Positions 45,523 to 56,505 of a stretch of 64,000 nucleotides of DNA are shown piece by piece (positions within the stretch are counted from its first letter, which is position 1; each line of letters starts with the position of its first letter). Location: positions 920,090-984,089 of the forward strand of contig JAFEBO010000008.1 in NCBI GenBank assembly GCA_018242625.1, read 5' to 3'. The position numbers were made by a program, and so were the translations under genes. The notes under the pieces are model-generated. The model was not told the DNA's origin and made no database searches. It worked only from the letters and a program-made list of their open reading frames with translations. The DNA is from Planctomycetota bacterium. Lineage in GTDB: Bacteria > Planctomycetota > Phycisphaerae > Phycisphaerales > UBA1924.

Positions 45523-46461
45523 TCAGGTCCCGGGCACTCGGATCGGCCCCCCTTCGGCCGCCTCGACCACGTTTTGCAGGAGCATCGCAACGGTGACCGG
45601 CCCCACTCCTCCGGGTACGGGGCTCAGATAACCGGCGATGGGACTGACGGCCGCAAAATCAACATCACCCACAGTCTTTGCCTTTCCGTCCGCCCCCTTG
45701 ATCCTGTTTACTCCGACGTCGATCACGATCGCCCCCGGTTTGACCATGTCGGCCCGGATCAGGCCGGGCGCGCCCGCGGCGGCGACCACCACGTCGGCCG
45801 ACCGGGTGAGGCTTGCGACATCGGGGGTGTGCTTGTTGCAGGAAACGACTGTGGCTTCCTGACGCATGAGCAGAACCGCAATCGGTTTGCCCACGACATC
45901 GCTGGCGCCCACCACTACCGCCCGCTTGCCGCGCAGCAGGGGCCCGTGCTCGGTCCGTGAGGCGATCTTTCCGGTTGCCGGATCGGGAACCACGGACTCG
46001 ATCATCTTGATGACGGCAAGTGCGGTGCAGGGGGCAAGACTGGACCGACCGTAAACGATGTTGCCGATGTTCGCCGGATTGACGCCCTCGACGTCCTTCT
46101 CGGGAGCGATGAGCCGCTGCACGCGATACGGGTCGACTCCGGCGGGCAGGGGCAAGTGCAGCATCATGGCGTGGACGGTCGGCTCGGTATTGAGCAGCAG
46201 AACGCGTCCGGCGATGTCGTCGTAGTGTGCGCCGGGGGGGAGCAGATGAAGCTTGTAATCGATGCCGAGCGCGGCGCAGGTCTTTGCCTGGTTTTCCGCA
46301 TAAACACGGGCGGCGGAGTCGCCGGAGTCAACCAGCACGGCGTCGAGGCGGGCAGGACGCGACTGGGACTTGAGGGCTTCGACCCGGCGTATGAGCTGCT
46401 CACGCACCTTTGCGGCGAGAGCGTTGCCGTCGATGATTGTGGCGGGGCGTTCGATCTGCAT
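45523..46461 (-). CDS. folD: FolD-family methylenetetrahydrofolate dehydrogenase/cyclohydrolase, altered active site
   Basis: 312 residues. FolD interconverts 5,10-methylene-, 5,10-methenyl- and 10-formyl-tetrahydrofolate. The family frame is complete: IIDGNALAAKVR, LPLPAGVDPYRVQ, GKRAVVVGASDVVGKPIAVL (NADP site), GAIVIDVGVNRI and SPVPGGVGPVTVAMLL. Compared without gaps to E. coli FolD, the catalytic Lys54 is Gln (58), Gln98 is His (102) and Asp121 is Glu (125), while Lys56 and Cys58 are kept. These are the residues tied to cyclohydrolase and dehydrogenase catalysis, so activity may be changed or partly lost. There is a 107-base gap to tatA. Confidence 0.9.
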   Translation of the reverse strand: MQIERPATIIDGNALAAKVREQLIRRVEALKSQSRPARLDAVLVDSGDSAARVYAENQAKTCAALGIDYKLHLLPPGAHYDDIAGRVLLLNTEPTVHAMMLHLPLPAGVDPYRVQRLIAPEKDVEGVNPANIGNIVYGRSSLAPCTALAVIKMIESVVPDPATGKIASRTEHGPLLRGKRAVVVGASDVVGKPIAVLLMRQEATVVSCNKHTPDVASLTRSADVVVAAAGAPGLIRADMVKPGAIVIDVGVNRIKGADGKAKTVGDVDFAAVSPIAGYLSPVPGGVGPVTVAMLLQNVVEAAEGGPIRVPGT

Positions 46462-46527
46462 TCACGGCATGGTATCCGCAAATGAAGCCGCCTTTACAAC
46501 AGACCGCGACTGTGGCACACTTCGTAA

Positions 46528-48747
46528 ATGGGAAGAACGCCGGACGCTGGGGATACATCTCATATCGAGGGCTCGGCGGGTAGGTTTGCCGCGTCGTTTA
46601 TTGGCGTATGGAGGCCGGTCTACCGGTCGCTTGCTTACAGAGCATCGGTCGTGCTCTGCGCCGCATTTTTGCTGTGCATGCCGGTGGTGTACGTTGCTTC
46701 GATAGTCGGTATCGGCTGGTTGACCTACTGGCATGCCACGAAGAACTACCGCATGGTGACGCCGGAGTACGGGAGTCGGGCGATGGTTCTTTCCGCGTTC
46801 CTGTATGCGCTGCCGATAGCGGTTGGAGTCGTCCTGATTGTTTTTCTGCTTCGTCCGTTTTTGCTGCTGTTCGAGGCGGAGGAAGAACGAGAAGGCATCG
46901 AGATTTTTCCCGGCGAGGAGCCCCGGCTCTTTGGGTTTGTCGAGGCGGTGTGCCAGACCATGGGGGCACCGGCGCCGGAGAAGATCTACATCGACTGCGC
47001 GCCAAACGCGGCGGCGCAGTTCATGGGCTCCGGCCTTGCGATTTTCGGCAGGAGCCGCCTCGCGCTGCACATCGGGCTGTCGCTGGTGGCGGGCATGAAC
47101 GCCAGCGAATTCGCGGGCGTGCTCGCGCACGAGTTCGGCCACTTTTCTCAGGGCGTCGGGATGAGAGCCACGGTTATCTTCGGCAAGGTCACTTCATGGA
47201 TGGCCCGGGCCGCCTACTCACGCGGCAGGCTCGATGACGGCATCGAGGAAATGCACGAGTCGGAAAGTGGTTACACGATCGCGCTCGGTATCGCTCTTCG
47301 CCTGGGTATCGGATGTGCCCGCCTGTTCCTCAAGATTGTTCTCTTTGCGGGGTTTGCTGTTTCACAGGTGATGGGAAGGCGGATGGAGTTTGATGCCGAC
47401 AAGCATCAAGCCAGATTCGTGGGAAGCGCGGCCACGAATCGGAGCTGGAAGAATCTTGTTGCGCTCCAGCAGTCCGCGGTTCAGGCGGAGACCATGGTCG
47501 CCGAACAGTGGCACAAGAGGACATTGCCGGAAGATCTTCCGTCGCTGATAGCCTCCATCGCAAGGCGCCAGTCTCCGGATCGAGCCGCCGAGGCCAGAAA
47601 AAGGATGGAGGAAAGGCGAACCGGCTGGCTCGATTCTCACCCCGCGCCGGGCACGCGCCTGGACGCCATCGCAGGGTTAAACGAGCCGGGGGTCTTCCGG
47701 TTGGAAGAACCTGCGACCACCCTTTTCACAAACTTTCCGGCCGCCAGCAAGAGAGCCTCATACAACCATTTCAAAGAGCGGGTCGGCGAGTACATTTTCT
47801 CCGCGACCTTTGTGCCATCCGCGACCCTCTTTGGTTCTCAAGAGGAGGAAGTCGGGCGGTCTGAAACGGCCCGCGCTTTCATAGGGTTTGACCCGCCGGA
47901 TTTCCGCCCTCTCTCTATCGATTCCGGTGCCCTCAGTCCGGCGGACGACCCCCGCCGGGCGTGGGAGACCATCAAGACCTGCCGGTCCCGAATCAAGTCC
48001 AATTCTGATATCGAGAGAGCGGTGACCGCCTTTGTGGATTCCAATCAGAGGCTTGTCCAGGCGAGCGCGGCGCCCGCCGTCTTCGGGATCGGAATCGGCA
48101 GATTGAAGAAAGAATTCCGCTATTCATTTTCCGGTCCAAAGGACCTGATTTCGGAGCGGGAGGGATCGACGGAAGCAATGAAAAAGGCCGCGGCAACCAT
48201 CGATGCTGCTCTTGATGCTGCGGGAACCCGGCTAAACGCCAACTTGCGCCTGCTTGCGACGAAGGGGAGCGAGAAGCGTATTCCGGGCGCAGAAGCAATG
48301 CGAGAGCGGGCGGCCATTCTGCTGCCCGCCCACGCGGCGCTCCGCAAAGCGCTGCCGCAGCTTCGCGCGATCAGGGAAGACCTCGAGCGGGGAGCTCTGC
48401 TGGGTGTCTACACCCAGGACGATGCCACCCGGGACAAAGCACGCGAGGCCGTGCGTCCCATTTCGGACAACATCCGCGAGAAGATTCTGTCGTTGCGGCA
48501 GGACTGGGGCGGAATTCCATCGCCTTACCCGGGAGCGGACGGCGCTACGAGCCTCGGGGGGCTGGTTGTACGGGCGACTCCAGCGTGGCGGGAGTATGAC
48601 CAGATCTTTGCGGCGGGCGCCGACATGTATGAGAAATACACCGACACCCAAAGACGGATTACTCAGGAACTTGCAGAAATCGCGGCGAAGACGGAAGCCG
48701 CCCTTGCCGGGCACGCTGCCAAAGACCGGGCGGAATCGGCCCGGTAG
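46528..48747 (+). CDS. Large M48-family membrane metalloprotease
   Basis: 739 residues, more than twice a typical HtpX. Two N-terminal transmembrane helices (about 38-65 and 88-112) are followed by a peptidase M48 domain with HEFGH at 201-205 and the third zinc ligand Glu287 in MEFDADKHQ. Two further hydrophobic segments (about 250-282) lie between them, as in Ste24/HtpX proteins. The C-terminal 400 residues are mostly helical and not recognised. Probable role: quality control or processing at the inner membrane. Close upstream of ligA (9 bases), so probably co-transcribed. Confidence 0.85.
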   Translation: MGRTPDAGDTSHIEGSAGRFAASFIGVWRPVYRSLAYRASVVLCAAFLLCMPVVYVASIVGIGWLTYWHATKNYRMVTPEYGSRAMVLSAFLYALPIAVGVVLIVFLLRPFLLLFEAEEEREGIEIFPGEEPRLFGFVEAVCQTMGAPAPEKIYIDCAPNAAAQFMGSGLAIFGRSRLALHIGLSLVAGMNASEFAGVLAHEFGHFSQGVGMRATVIFGKVTSWMARAAYSRGRLDDGIEEMHESESGYTIALGIALRLGIGCARLFLKIVLFAGFAVSQVMGRRMEFDADKHQARFVGSAATNRSWKNLVALQQSAVQAETMVAEQWHKRTLPEDLPSLIASIARRQSPDRAAEARKRMEERRTGWLDSHPAPGTRLDAIAGLNEPGVFRLEEPATTLFTNFPAASKRASYNHFKERVGEYIFSATFVPSATLFGSQEEEVGRSETARAFIGFDPPDFRPLSIDSGALSPADDPRRAWETIKTCRSRIKSNSDIERAVTAFVDSNQRLVQASAAPAVFGIGIGRLKKEFRYSFSGPKDLISEREGSTEAMKKAAATIDAALDAAGTRLNANLRLLATKGSEKRIPGAEAMRERAAILLPAHAALRKALPQLRAIREDLERGALLGVYTQDDATRDKAREAVRPISDNIREKILSLRQDWGGIPSPYPGADGATSLGGLVVRATPAWREYDQIFAAGADMYEKYTDTQRRITQELAEIAAKTEAALAGHAAKDRAESAR

Positions 48748-50973
<2,226 letters not shown>

Positions 50974-51005
50974 GCGATTCGCATTCGGTCAAAGAAGGTG
51001 GCAGA

Positions 51006-51584
51006 TTGGATTCGACACCTCCAAGCGATCCGCAGCAATTGCGGCCAGCAAGACCCGAATACGGAGACGATGGCACGATGCGCAATGTCGAATTCAAGGC
51101 GGAACTCCGCGATCTGCCGCTCGCCATGTCGGTCTGTCTGTCCATCGGCGCCAAGTACATCGGGCTGCTGGAGCAAACCGACACCTATTACCGAATCGCG
51201 GATGCACGCCTGAAAAAGCGCGAGACGGTTGGAGAGCCGCCGGAGTGGATTTTTTATGAGCGCCCCGACACCAGCGCCCCCAAGCTCAGCCGGTTCACCA
51301 TTTATTCCGAGGCTGAAGCCGCAGAACGGTTCGGCGTCACTCCCCCGCCCACTTGGGTGGTCGTCAAGAAGGCCCGGGAGCTTTTGCTGCTGGGAAATGT
51401 GCGGATACATCTCGACATGGTCCGCGATCTGGGCTGCTTTATTGAACTCGAAGCCATGGTGACCAAAGCCTGCGGCGAGGAGGCATGCCGGGCGGCGGTT
51501 GCGCACATCCGGTCGGCTCTCGGCCCGCTGCTCGGCGAGCCCATTTCCTGCGGTTACAGCGACATGCTGGACACCGTCGCCTGA
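51006..51584 (+). CDS. CYTH-domain protein (CyaB-like)
   Basis: 192 residues from TTG 51006, preceded by AGAAGGTGG; an ATG at 51078 just before the domain is an alternative. The CYTH fold begins at MRNVEFKAELRDL (about 25-37), a variant of the ExExK signature. It continues with LLEQTDTYYRIADARLKKRE (about 54-73), where Lys/Arg pairs bind triphosphate, and ends with LGCFIELEAMV. Members are class IV adenylate cyclases, thiamine-triphosphatases or inorganic triphosphatases; the activity cannot be chosen from sequence. It follows ligA by 32 bases. Confidence 0.85.
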   Translation: MDSTPPSDPQQLRPARPEYGDDGTMRNVEFKAELRDLPLAMSVCLSIGAKYIGLLEQTDTYYRIADARLKKRETVGEPPEWIFYERPDTSAPKLSRFTIYSEAEAAERFGVTPPPTWVVVKKARELLLLGNVRIHLDMVRDLGCFIELEAMVTKACGEEACRAAVAHIRSALGPLLGEPISCGYSDMLDTVA

Positions 51585-51600
51585 TTGAGACAGCGGTCTG

Positions 51601-53256
51601 CTACTCGCCTGCGAAGGGATCATCGCTTTCATCGTGCGGAACAATCGGCACAACGACCGCGGTCTTTGCGATCTGGTCGCCGCGATGGCGGGCGGTTGAG
51701 TCGATCAGACCGAGCACCGCGACGGGTGAGAGGAACCACTTCACCAGGTTTCTCACAAAGCTCGCGGCCAGGGTTGGGCGATAGGCCGAGCCATCATCTC
51801 CTCGGCGCAGGGCGACAACCTCGCAGTCGGCGAGCAGCTTGCCGGGCGAACGCCCGAAGTAATGCTCCCCCACCGTCCCCGCGATAGTTCCGAACACGGC
51901 GATCAGGATCAGCGTTTGATAAGCCTCGCCGCTCAGCCAGACCGAAGGACCGAGCAGTTCGAGCACGCTGTTGCCGCTCAGGCGTGGTACCAGTAGTGCA
52001 ACGATCGCAAAGTCGAGAATGCCGGCCACCATCCGACGGACCGGCTCGGCGAGCGAATAGCCATCGGGAAGTCGAGGTTCGGGCGACTCGTCGGAACGGA
52101 TTACAAGCACAAGAATGAGCGCCATCGAAAAAATCAGCCCCACCGCCATCAGGCGAAACTGGCTGGAGCCGAGCGGATTGTTCGACTTTGCAGGCCCATC
52201 ATAAAGAGCTTTGCCCGACTGAAGAGATATCTCCCGAACCTTGACGGTCTGATCTGCCAGAGACTTACCTTCAGAGCCCTCTTTCGCCACAACCGAAATA
52301 AACACAAGCCGATTCAGACCATCGATCGGAGCGACCGAACGTCCGGAACCCGGGCAGGAAACCTCCGCGACACGGACCGGTGCGCCCGAATCAAGACGGT
52401 CGACGGTCAGCGTTTCGCGTCGGACGCTGTTCAACACATACCACCGACCCCCAACCCGAACCGCATCGGCGCCGGGCAAGGATTTCCCGCCGGCGAAGAA
52501 ACCCGCGCGAGTCCACTTCCATCCCGAGGTCGGGGAAGATGACGATGAGGGCGACAGCTTGGCGTTCCAGGACTGAAAGCCACCCGGCGCTTGCTGCAGG
52601 ATCCAGATGCCCTCAGAATCGCCCGAGAGCCAGACTTCGGAGTTCTCCGCCTTGGCTAGCTCCGGGGGCATTTCGATAAGCGACCATTTCTGGTTGAGCT
52701 GCAAAAGCCGCAGGGCGCCCGCCGCATTCAAGAGCGCACACGGCCCCGCCTCGACCGCGGTGAACCCTACAAGCCGCTCATTGCCCGGCAATCCGGGCAG
52801 GGCTTCCAGCCTTCCCGAGGGCTCGTCTGTCCAGAGCGTTGAATCCGCGAAGCGCTTCGCCCGGATGGAATACACGGAGTGGGTTTCGTCTCCCTGCCGG
52901 GCGGCAAAGGCAACGTAGAGCGCATTTCCCCAGGCGGCCATGGCTTCGGGGGGCTGTTCCACTCTCAAAGCCGACCGAAAAACACCATCTTCCACCGCTG
53001 GGCCGGACTCGGATTCTCGAATGCGAGGCGGCAGATGGGCGAGGACATATCCGCTGCCGCCAGCAGCAGGAAATACAAACCAGGAATACGTCGCCGCGGG
53101 ATAAGACTCTCCCTCCCGCATCGGCGCGCCCGCGCCGGGGAGAAAGTCGGGGAGAACTGCATTGGCCTGAGCGCCAAAACCCAGGGCGGCAACCATCACC
53201 AGTCGCCGGAGCGCGATCTGCATTGAGCCGGCGACAATTCGGAAGAGTTGCTGCAT
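51601..53256 (-). CDS. RDD-domain membrane protein with large exported N-terminal part
   Basis: 551 residues from ATG 53256; other possible starts are TTG 53268 and ATG 53223. A signal peptide or anchor (about 15-35, MVAALGFGAQANA) is followed by about 330 residues of extracytoplasmic beta-rich sequence with repeated blade-like segments (SEVWLSGDSEGIWILQQAPG), then a transmembrane helix (about 368-385). The C-terminal RDD domain (about 400-540) has EPVRRMVAGILDFAIVALLV and FGRSPGKLLADCEVVALR, then SFVRNLVKWFLSPV. The function is unknown. It is last in the cluster and starts right at the stop of the LolA-like gene. Confidence 0.75.
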   Translation of the reverse strand: MQQLFRIVAGSMQIALRRLVMVAALGFGAQANAVLPDFLPGAGAPMREGESYPAATYSWFVFPAAGGSGYVLAHLPPRIRESESGPAVEDGVFRSALRVEQPPEAMAAWGNALYVAFAARQGDETHSVYSIRAKRFADSTLWTDEPSGRLEALPGLPGNERLVGFTAVEAGPCALLNAAGALRLLQLNQKWSLIEMPPELAKAENSEVWLSGDSEGIWILQQAPGGFQSWNAKLSPSSSSSPTSGWKWTRAGFFAGGKSLPGADAVRVGGRWYVLNSVRRETLTVDRLDSGAPVRVAEVSCPGSGRSVAPIDGLNRLVFISVVAKEGSEGKSLADQTVKVREISLQSGKALYDGPAKSNNPLGSSQFRLMAVGLIFSMALILVLVIRSDESPEPRLPDGYSLAEPVRRMVAGILDFAIVALLVPRLSGNSVLELLGPSVWLSGEAYQTLILIAVFGTIAGTVGEHYFGRSPGKLLADCEVVALRRGDDGSAYRPTLAASFVRNLVKWFLSPVAVLGLIDSTARHRGDQIAKTAVVVPIVPHDESDDPFAGE

Positions 53257-53268
53257 TGCGAAGGGCAA

Positions 53269-54153
53269 TTACTTCTTGTCCAAGTCTACGAACGAGTTCA
53301 CGCGATAGAGATTGGTTGCGAGGTCCTTAAAGTCGAAGGTCGCGGGATGGATCTTCTTGTCGGTCGGATCGTTGAGATTGATCGCGATGGTCACTTCGCT
53401 CCTGGGAACAGTGAAGATGCATCGCGTAGGGACCGAAGGATGCGCGATCGGCTTGGACCGCGACTGGAACGACTCGTATTTCGAAAGCTCGCTGCGAACA
53501 ACGACCTTCCCCTGCGGGTCGAGCAGTTCCACCATCTCCGGCAAGTACGTCTTCGGATCGACGAAGACACGCTTCATTGAACCCCGGGCCGGAGTTTCGT
53601 ACCAGAGCAGCTTTCCGTCGTTGGTCCAGCGAACCTGGGGTGGCGGGCTTTGCGCGAGGATTTCCGGAGAGATCGGAGTGATCGCCATCAATTCGATCAG
53701 ATCGAGAGGGTGGACCGGTATCCCGAACCTGTCGACTGTTTCGGTTGTAGCCTGCGCGTGGCGGCCGAAGTAGCCTCGCTTTGCCTTCGACAAGTCCAGC
53801 CACCAGTAGACATCATCATTGCTGCCGAGGTAGAAATAAGTGTTGCCGAGTTTGTCAACGGTAACCGCGACCTTGCTGGGCAGGACGATCTGCAGGTGTC
53901 CTTCGGCCTCTTCCTTGTTGAGATCGGTGTTGGCCAACTTCCCGCTGACACGCAGAGTCAGCCGGGCCCAGAGAGTCGTGAGACCGTCGACCCGCTGATT
54001 CTGTTCCGAAGCGACAACGGAAAAGGGCGCGGGATCCGGCCGGCGCACCACCGCCGGTTCATCTCCGGGCTTTGGCGGCTGGGCGTTCTTGCAGCCGCAA
54101 GCAAAGAGCATGAACCCCAGAGCCAGGAACGAGATGGCCGCGCCTGTCTTCAC
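53269..54153 (-). CDS. LolA-like lipoprotein
   Basis: 294 residues. A signal peptide with a lipobox (MLFACG, Cys near 19-21) is followed by a Pro-rich linker and a domain of the LolA/LppX/DUF4292 type: one long beta sheet with VDGLTTLWARLTLRVSG, GNTYFYLGSNDDVYWWLDLS and the later KRVFVDPKTYLPEMVELLDP. The latter is typical of these lipid-binding sheets. It probably handles a lipid or lipoprotein in the periplasm. Its ATG overlaps the preceding gene by four bases, and the RDD gene follows. Confidence 0.72.
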   Translation of the reverse strand: MKTGAAISFLALGFMLFACGCKNAQPPKPGDEPAVVRRPDPAPFSVVASEQNQRVDGLTTLWARLTLRVSGKLANTDLNKEEAEGHLQIVLPSKVAVTVDKLGNTYFYLGSNDDVYWWLDLSKAKRGYFGRHAQATTETVDRFGIPVHPLDLIELMAITPISPEILAQSPPPQVRWTNDGKLLWYETPARGSMKRVFVDPKTYLPEMVELLDPQGKVVVRSELSKYESFQSRSKPIAHPSVPTRCIFTVPRSEVTIAINLNDPTDKKIHPATFDFKDLATNLYRVNSFVDLDKK

Positions 54154-54671
54154 GACTGAACCGCCTCATCGGGGATCAATTCCTTCAGTTGCTCGAGCGC
54201 GAGAGCGAGCGCCTCGTCTTTCATGGAGACTTCTCGAACCTGAGAAGCCGCGGCGGGCGGCTCGTCGGCCCGGGTACGCGGCCGGACCGTCATCACGCCT
54301 CCACTCGATCCTTCATAGACGAAGAGCTTTCTGCGGACAAGAAAGAGAGCAAGGATGAAGCGGAACGCCTCCTGCGCCGCAGTCTCGGCGCCCGAAAGCT
54401 GTTCGAACAACTCGGCCGCCTCTTCGTCGGAGAGCTTGTTCCGTTTCGCATCGGCGCCGGGATGAAAAGTTGTCGTCCAGTAAGCGAACAGACCGGACGG
54501 GCGCGAGCCCGACTTCCACGCGTCGAGAGAAAAATCAGCCCGGGCAAGTTCCTCGCCCTTCCCGACGAGCGCGGCGACGACCCGATCTCCGGGCAAAAAA
54601 CCCTTCCCAGTGGCGTGACAGACACCGGGAGATCGGGAAATCGGATACGAGGTGGAGAATACGTTTGACAT
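54150..54671 (-). CDS. Hypothetical protein with Cys-x-x-Thr-Gly motif
   Basis: 173 residues. No domain name is known to me. The N-terminal half has the pattern GVCHATGKGFLPGDRVVAAL (about 16-35), then SGLFAYWTTTFHPG and a mostly helical section (DEEAAELFEQLSG, AFRFILALFLVRRKLFVYEG). The pattern recalls proteins I believe recur in planctomycete genomes, but that is recollection. A single conserved-looking Cys near 18 could bind metal. It is the second gene of the leftward cluster, 27 bases after DUF190 and overlapping the lipoprotein gene by four bases. Confidence 0.6.
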   Translation of the reverse strand: MSNVFSTSYPISRSPGVCHATGKGFLPGDRVVAALVGKGEELARADFSLDAWKSGSRPSGLFAYWTTTFHPGADAKRNKLSDEEAAELFEQLSGAETAAQEAFRFILALFLVRRKLFVYEGSSGGVMTVRPRTRADEPPAAASQVREVSMKDEALALALEQLKELIPDEAVQS

Positions 54672-54698
54672 GCGCGTGGCTTCCGTGCCGCGCCCGGC

Positions 54699-55037
54699 TC
54701 AACCGTGCCGGCTGCGGTACATGACAATATTGACCTTTTCCAGCGTCATCAGGCCTTCCCGCACCATTTTGTCGATGACGGGGAGAAATGCCTTGATCTT
54801 CTCGGCCCGGTCCACAATTTCGACAACGAGGGGCAATTCGCTCGGTATTCCCGGCTGCGGAGGCCTGTGAAGCAGTGAATTCGCCCCGTATCCGAGAACC
54901 CCGCGCAGGACGGTGGCGCCGGCGATGCCCGCCGCTCGAGCCGTCTGGACGAGTGCCTCGTGGAGCGGCTTGCCATCGAACGTGTCACTATCACCAATAA
55001 ACACACGCAGAAGCTGGCCTTCGCCTTCGATCTTCAT
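54699..55037 (-). CDS. DUF190 PII-like protein
   Basis: 112 residues from ATG 55037, with a strong GGAGG six bases upstream. It shows the DUF190 fold, which is the ferredoxin-like PII shape: LLRVFIGDSDTFDGKPLHEA, GIAGATVLRGVLGYGANSLL and the C-terminal LPVIDKMVREGLMTLEKVNI. DUF190 proteins often sit beside fluoride exporter crcB genes and are thought to sense small ligands; no crcB is present here. It is first in the leftward cluster and divergent from the PH-domain gene (105 bases). Confidence 0.9.
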   Translation of the reverse strand: MKIEGEGQLLRVFIGDSDTFDGKPLHEALVQTARAAGIAGATVLRGVLGYGANSLLHRPPQPGIPSELPLVVEIVDRAEKIKAFLPVIDKMVREGLMTLEKVNIVMYRSRHG

Positions 55038-55142
55038 GGCTGGACCTCCAAATCCCGGGTGCTCCCACACTTTACCCGATCCCATACCCTCCCGATACCC
55101 GGCGGGAAGAAATCCCAAGAAGTCCCCGACAGGAGAATCCGG

Positions 55143-55769
55143 ATGAACAACTACAGCGTGGAGGGAACCGATTCTTCCGGCCGTCCCGTGCGCCGCGTCA
55201 TCATGGCCGCCAGCATGGCCGACGCCGAGAAGGCGGCCGCCGCCCAGGGGCTCCAGGCACGGGCGATAGTGGCCGTTCAAGACGAGGAAACGCCCGACCA
55301 GCTCCCTGCGGCCGCCCGCGGAAAGTCGATGGCTCCCGAAGAGGCGGTCTGGAGCGGCGGACCGAGCCAGTGGCTCAACGCGGGCTGGTTTGCGGCCTGC
55401 CTCCTGATCATTCCGATCCCGGTGGCAATCTGGAAGTTCATCGAACTCCGGAACACAGACTACATCCTGACCACCCAGCGCATCAAGATCGAGCAGGGCG
55501 TGCTGAGCAAGCAATTCGACCAAGTTGAGCTTTACCGCGTGAAAGACACGGTTTTGACCCGAACACTGCTTCAGCGGATGCTTGGTCTTGGGTCCATCAA
55601 GATGATCACGAGCGACCCGAGCCAACCGGAGCTCGTGCTCCCGAGCATCTCCGACTCGGACCGGGTGCGTGAGTTGATCCGGCAGAACGTCGAGCGCATG
55701 CGAAGGTTGCGCGGCGTGCGAGAGCTTGATGTCGCGGATGAGGCTGTGCCGAGTGCTCTAGGTTCCTGA
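55143..55769 (+). CDS. Bacterial PH-domain (bPH2/DUF304) membrane protein
   Basis: 208 residues from ATG 55143, with AGGAG upstream. An N-terminal cytoplasmic part (about 1-75) resembling the type-II-secretion/PilT accessory YtpI-like beginning is followed by one clear transmembrane helix (about 82-100, FAACLLIIPIPVAIWKF). A DUF304 pleckstrin-homology-like domain comes next, with ELRNTDYILTTQRIKIEQGV, DQVELYRVKDTVL and LGLGSIKMITSD. The function of the family is not settled. It converges on the amidotransferase gene with a two-base gap. Confidence 0.85.
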   Translation: MNNYSVEGTDSSGRPVRRVIMAASMADAEKAAAAQGLQARAIVAVQDEETPDQLPAAARGKSMAPEEAVWSGGPSQWLNAGWFAACLLIIPIPVAIWKFIELRNTDYILTTQRIKIEQGVLSKQFDQVELYRVKDTVLTRTLLQRMLGLGSIKMITSDPSQPELVLPSISDSDRVRELIRQNVERMRRLRGVRELDVADEAVPSALGS

Positions 55770-55771
55770 AT

Positions 55772-56443
55772 TCAGTTCCGGATCGCCCGCACTTGCCTGT
55801 CGAAAAGTTCCTGGCCGAACGCGGGAGACGCGGTCCTTTCCGGATGCCACTGAACCCCGACGTAGAACGGGCGCCGGGGGTCGGCCGCGGCTTCTACCAC
55901 TCCGTCCGTCCCTCGTGCGATGATTTCCAGCGTTCCGCACGTCTCCATCGCCTGCTTGTGCCTGCTGGCAACACGGCCCGCCTCGCTGAAAAAACCGGAC
56001 TTCCCAACCGGGTGCACCTCGTGCTCGCCGGCCCAATGCTGGGCGTGGGACTCGTGCGTGTCCGGCAGGTGCTGGTTCATTTTCCCGCCGGCGTGCAGAC
56101 ACATCATCTGCATTCCCAGGCAGATGCCCAGCACCGGTCTCTCCGGGCGAAGCGCAAGCTGCTGAATCAGCGCAGACTCGAACGCCTGGCGCTGGGGGTG
56201 CATCGGCGTCGCATTGGGATGCGTCACGCCGCCGAAGGCTTCCATGCGCGGATCGTCGCCTCCTGTAAGCACGAAGCCCGAGCACAGCTCGATGTAATCC
56301 GCAATCCGGGCCTCCAGGGGCGCCAGCAGAACGGGGAGCCCTCCCGCTGCCTCGACGCAGCGTGCATAAGCGGCTCCCACGTCGAGCACCGTGCGCCCGG
56401 CACGGTCGGTGACGTCGGTCGTGATTCCAATGACCGGTCTCAA
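55772..56443 (-). CDS. Class I glutamine amidotransferase-like (peptidase C26) hydrolase
   Basis: 223 residues from TTG 56443 (first residues MRPVIGITTD). It is of the PuuD/gamma-glutamyl-gamma-aminobutyrate hydrolase family. The nucleophile Cys is in VLGICLGMQM (Cys108), and the His and Glu of the triad are in VGVQWHPER (about 198-200). LTGGDDPRM (about 60) is the family oxyanion region. It may hydrolyse gamma-glutamyl compounds of polyamine catabolism, but no other puu genes are nearby, so the substrate is open. It is divergent from the DUF4340-like gene with a 62-base gap. Confidence 0.88.
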   Translation of the reverse strand: MRPVIGITTDVTDRAGRTVLDVGAAYARCVEAAGGLPVLLAPLEARIADYIELCSGFVLTGGDDPRMEAFGGVTHPNATPMHPQRQAFESALIQQLALRPERPVLGICLGMQMMCLHAGGKMNQHLPDTHESHAQHWAGEHEVHPVGKSGFFSEAGRVASRHKQAMETCGTLEIIARGTDGVVEAAADPRRPFYVGVQWHPERTASPAFGQELFDRQVRAIRN

Positions 56444-56505
56444 GGCGTTCCGTCCTTACTTTCTTACCCGGGGTCGAACGGTTCAACCCGCACTACACTG
56501 CGCGC

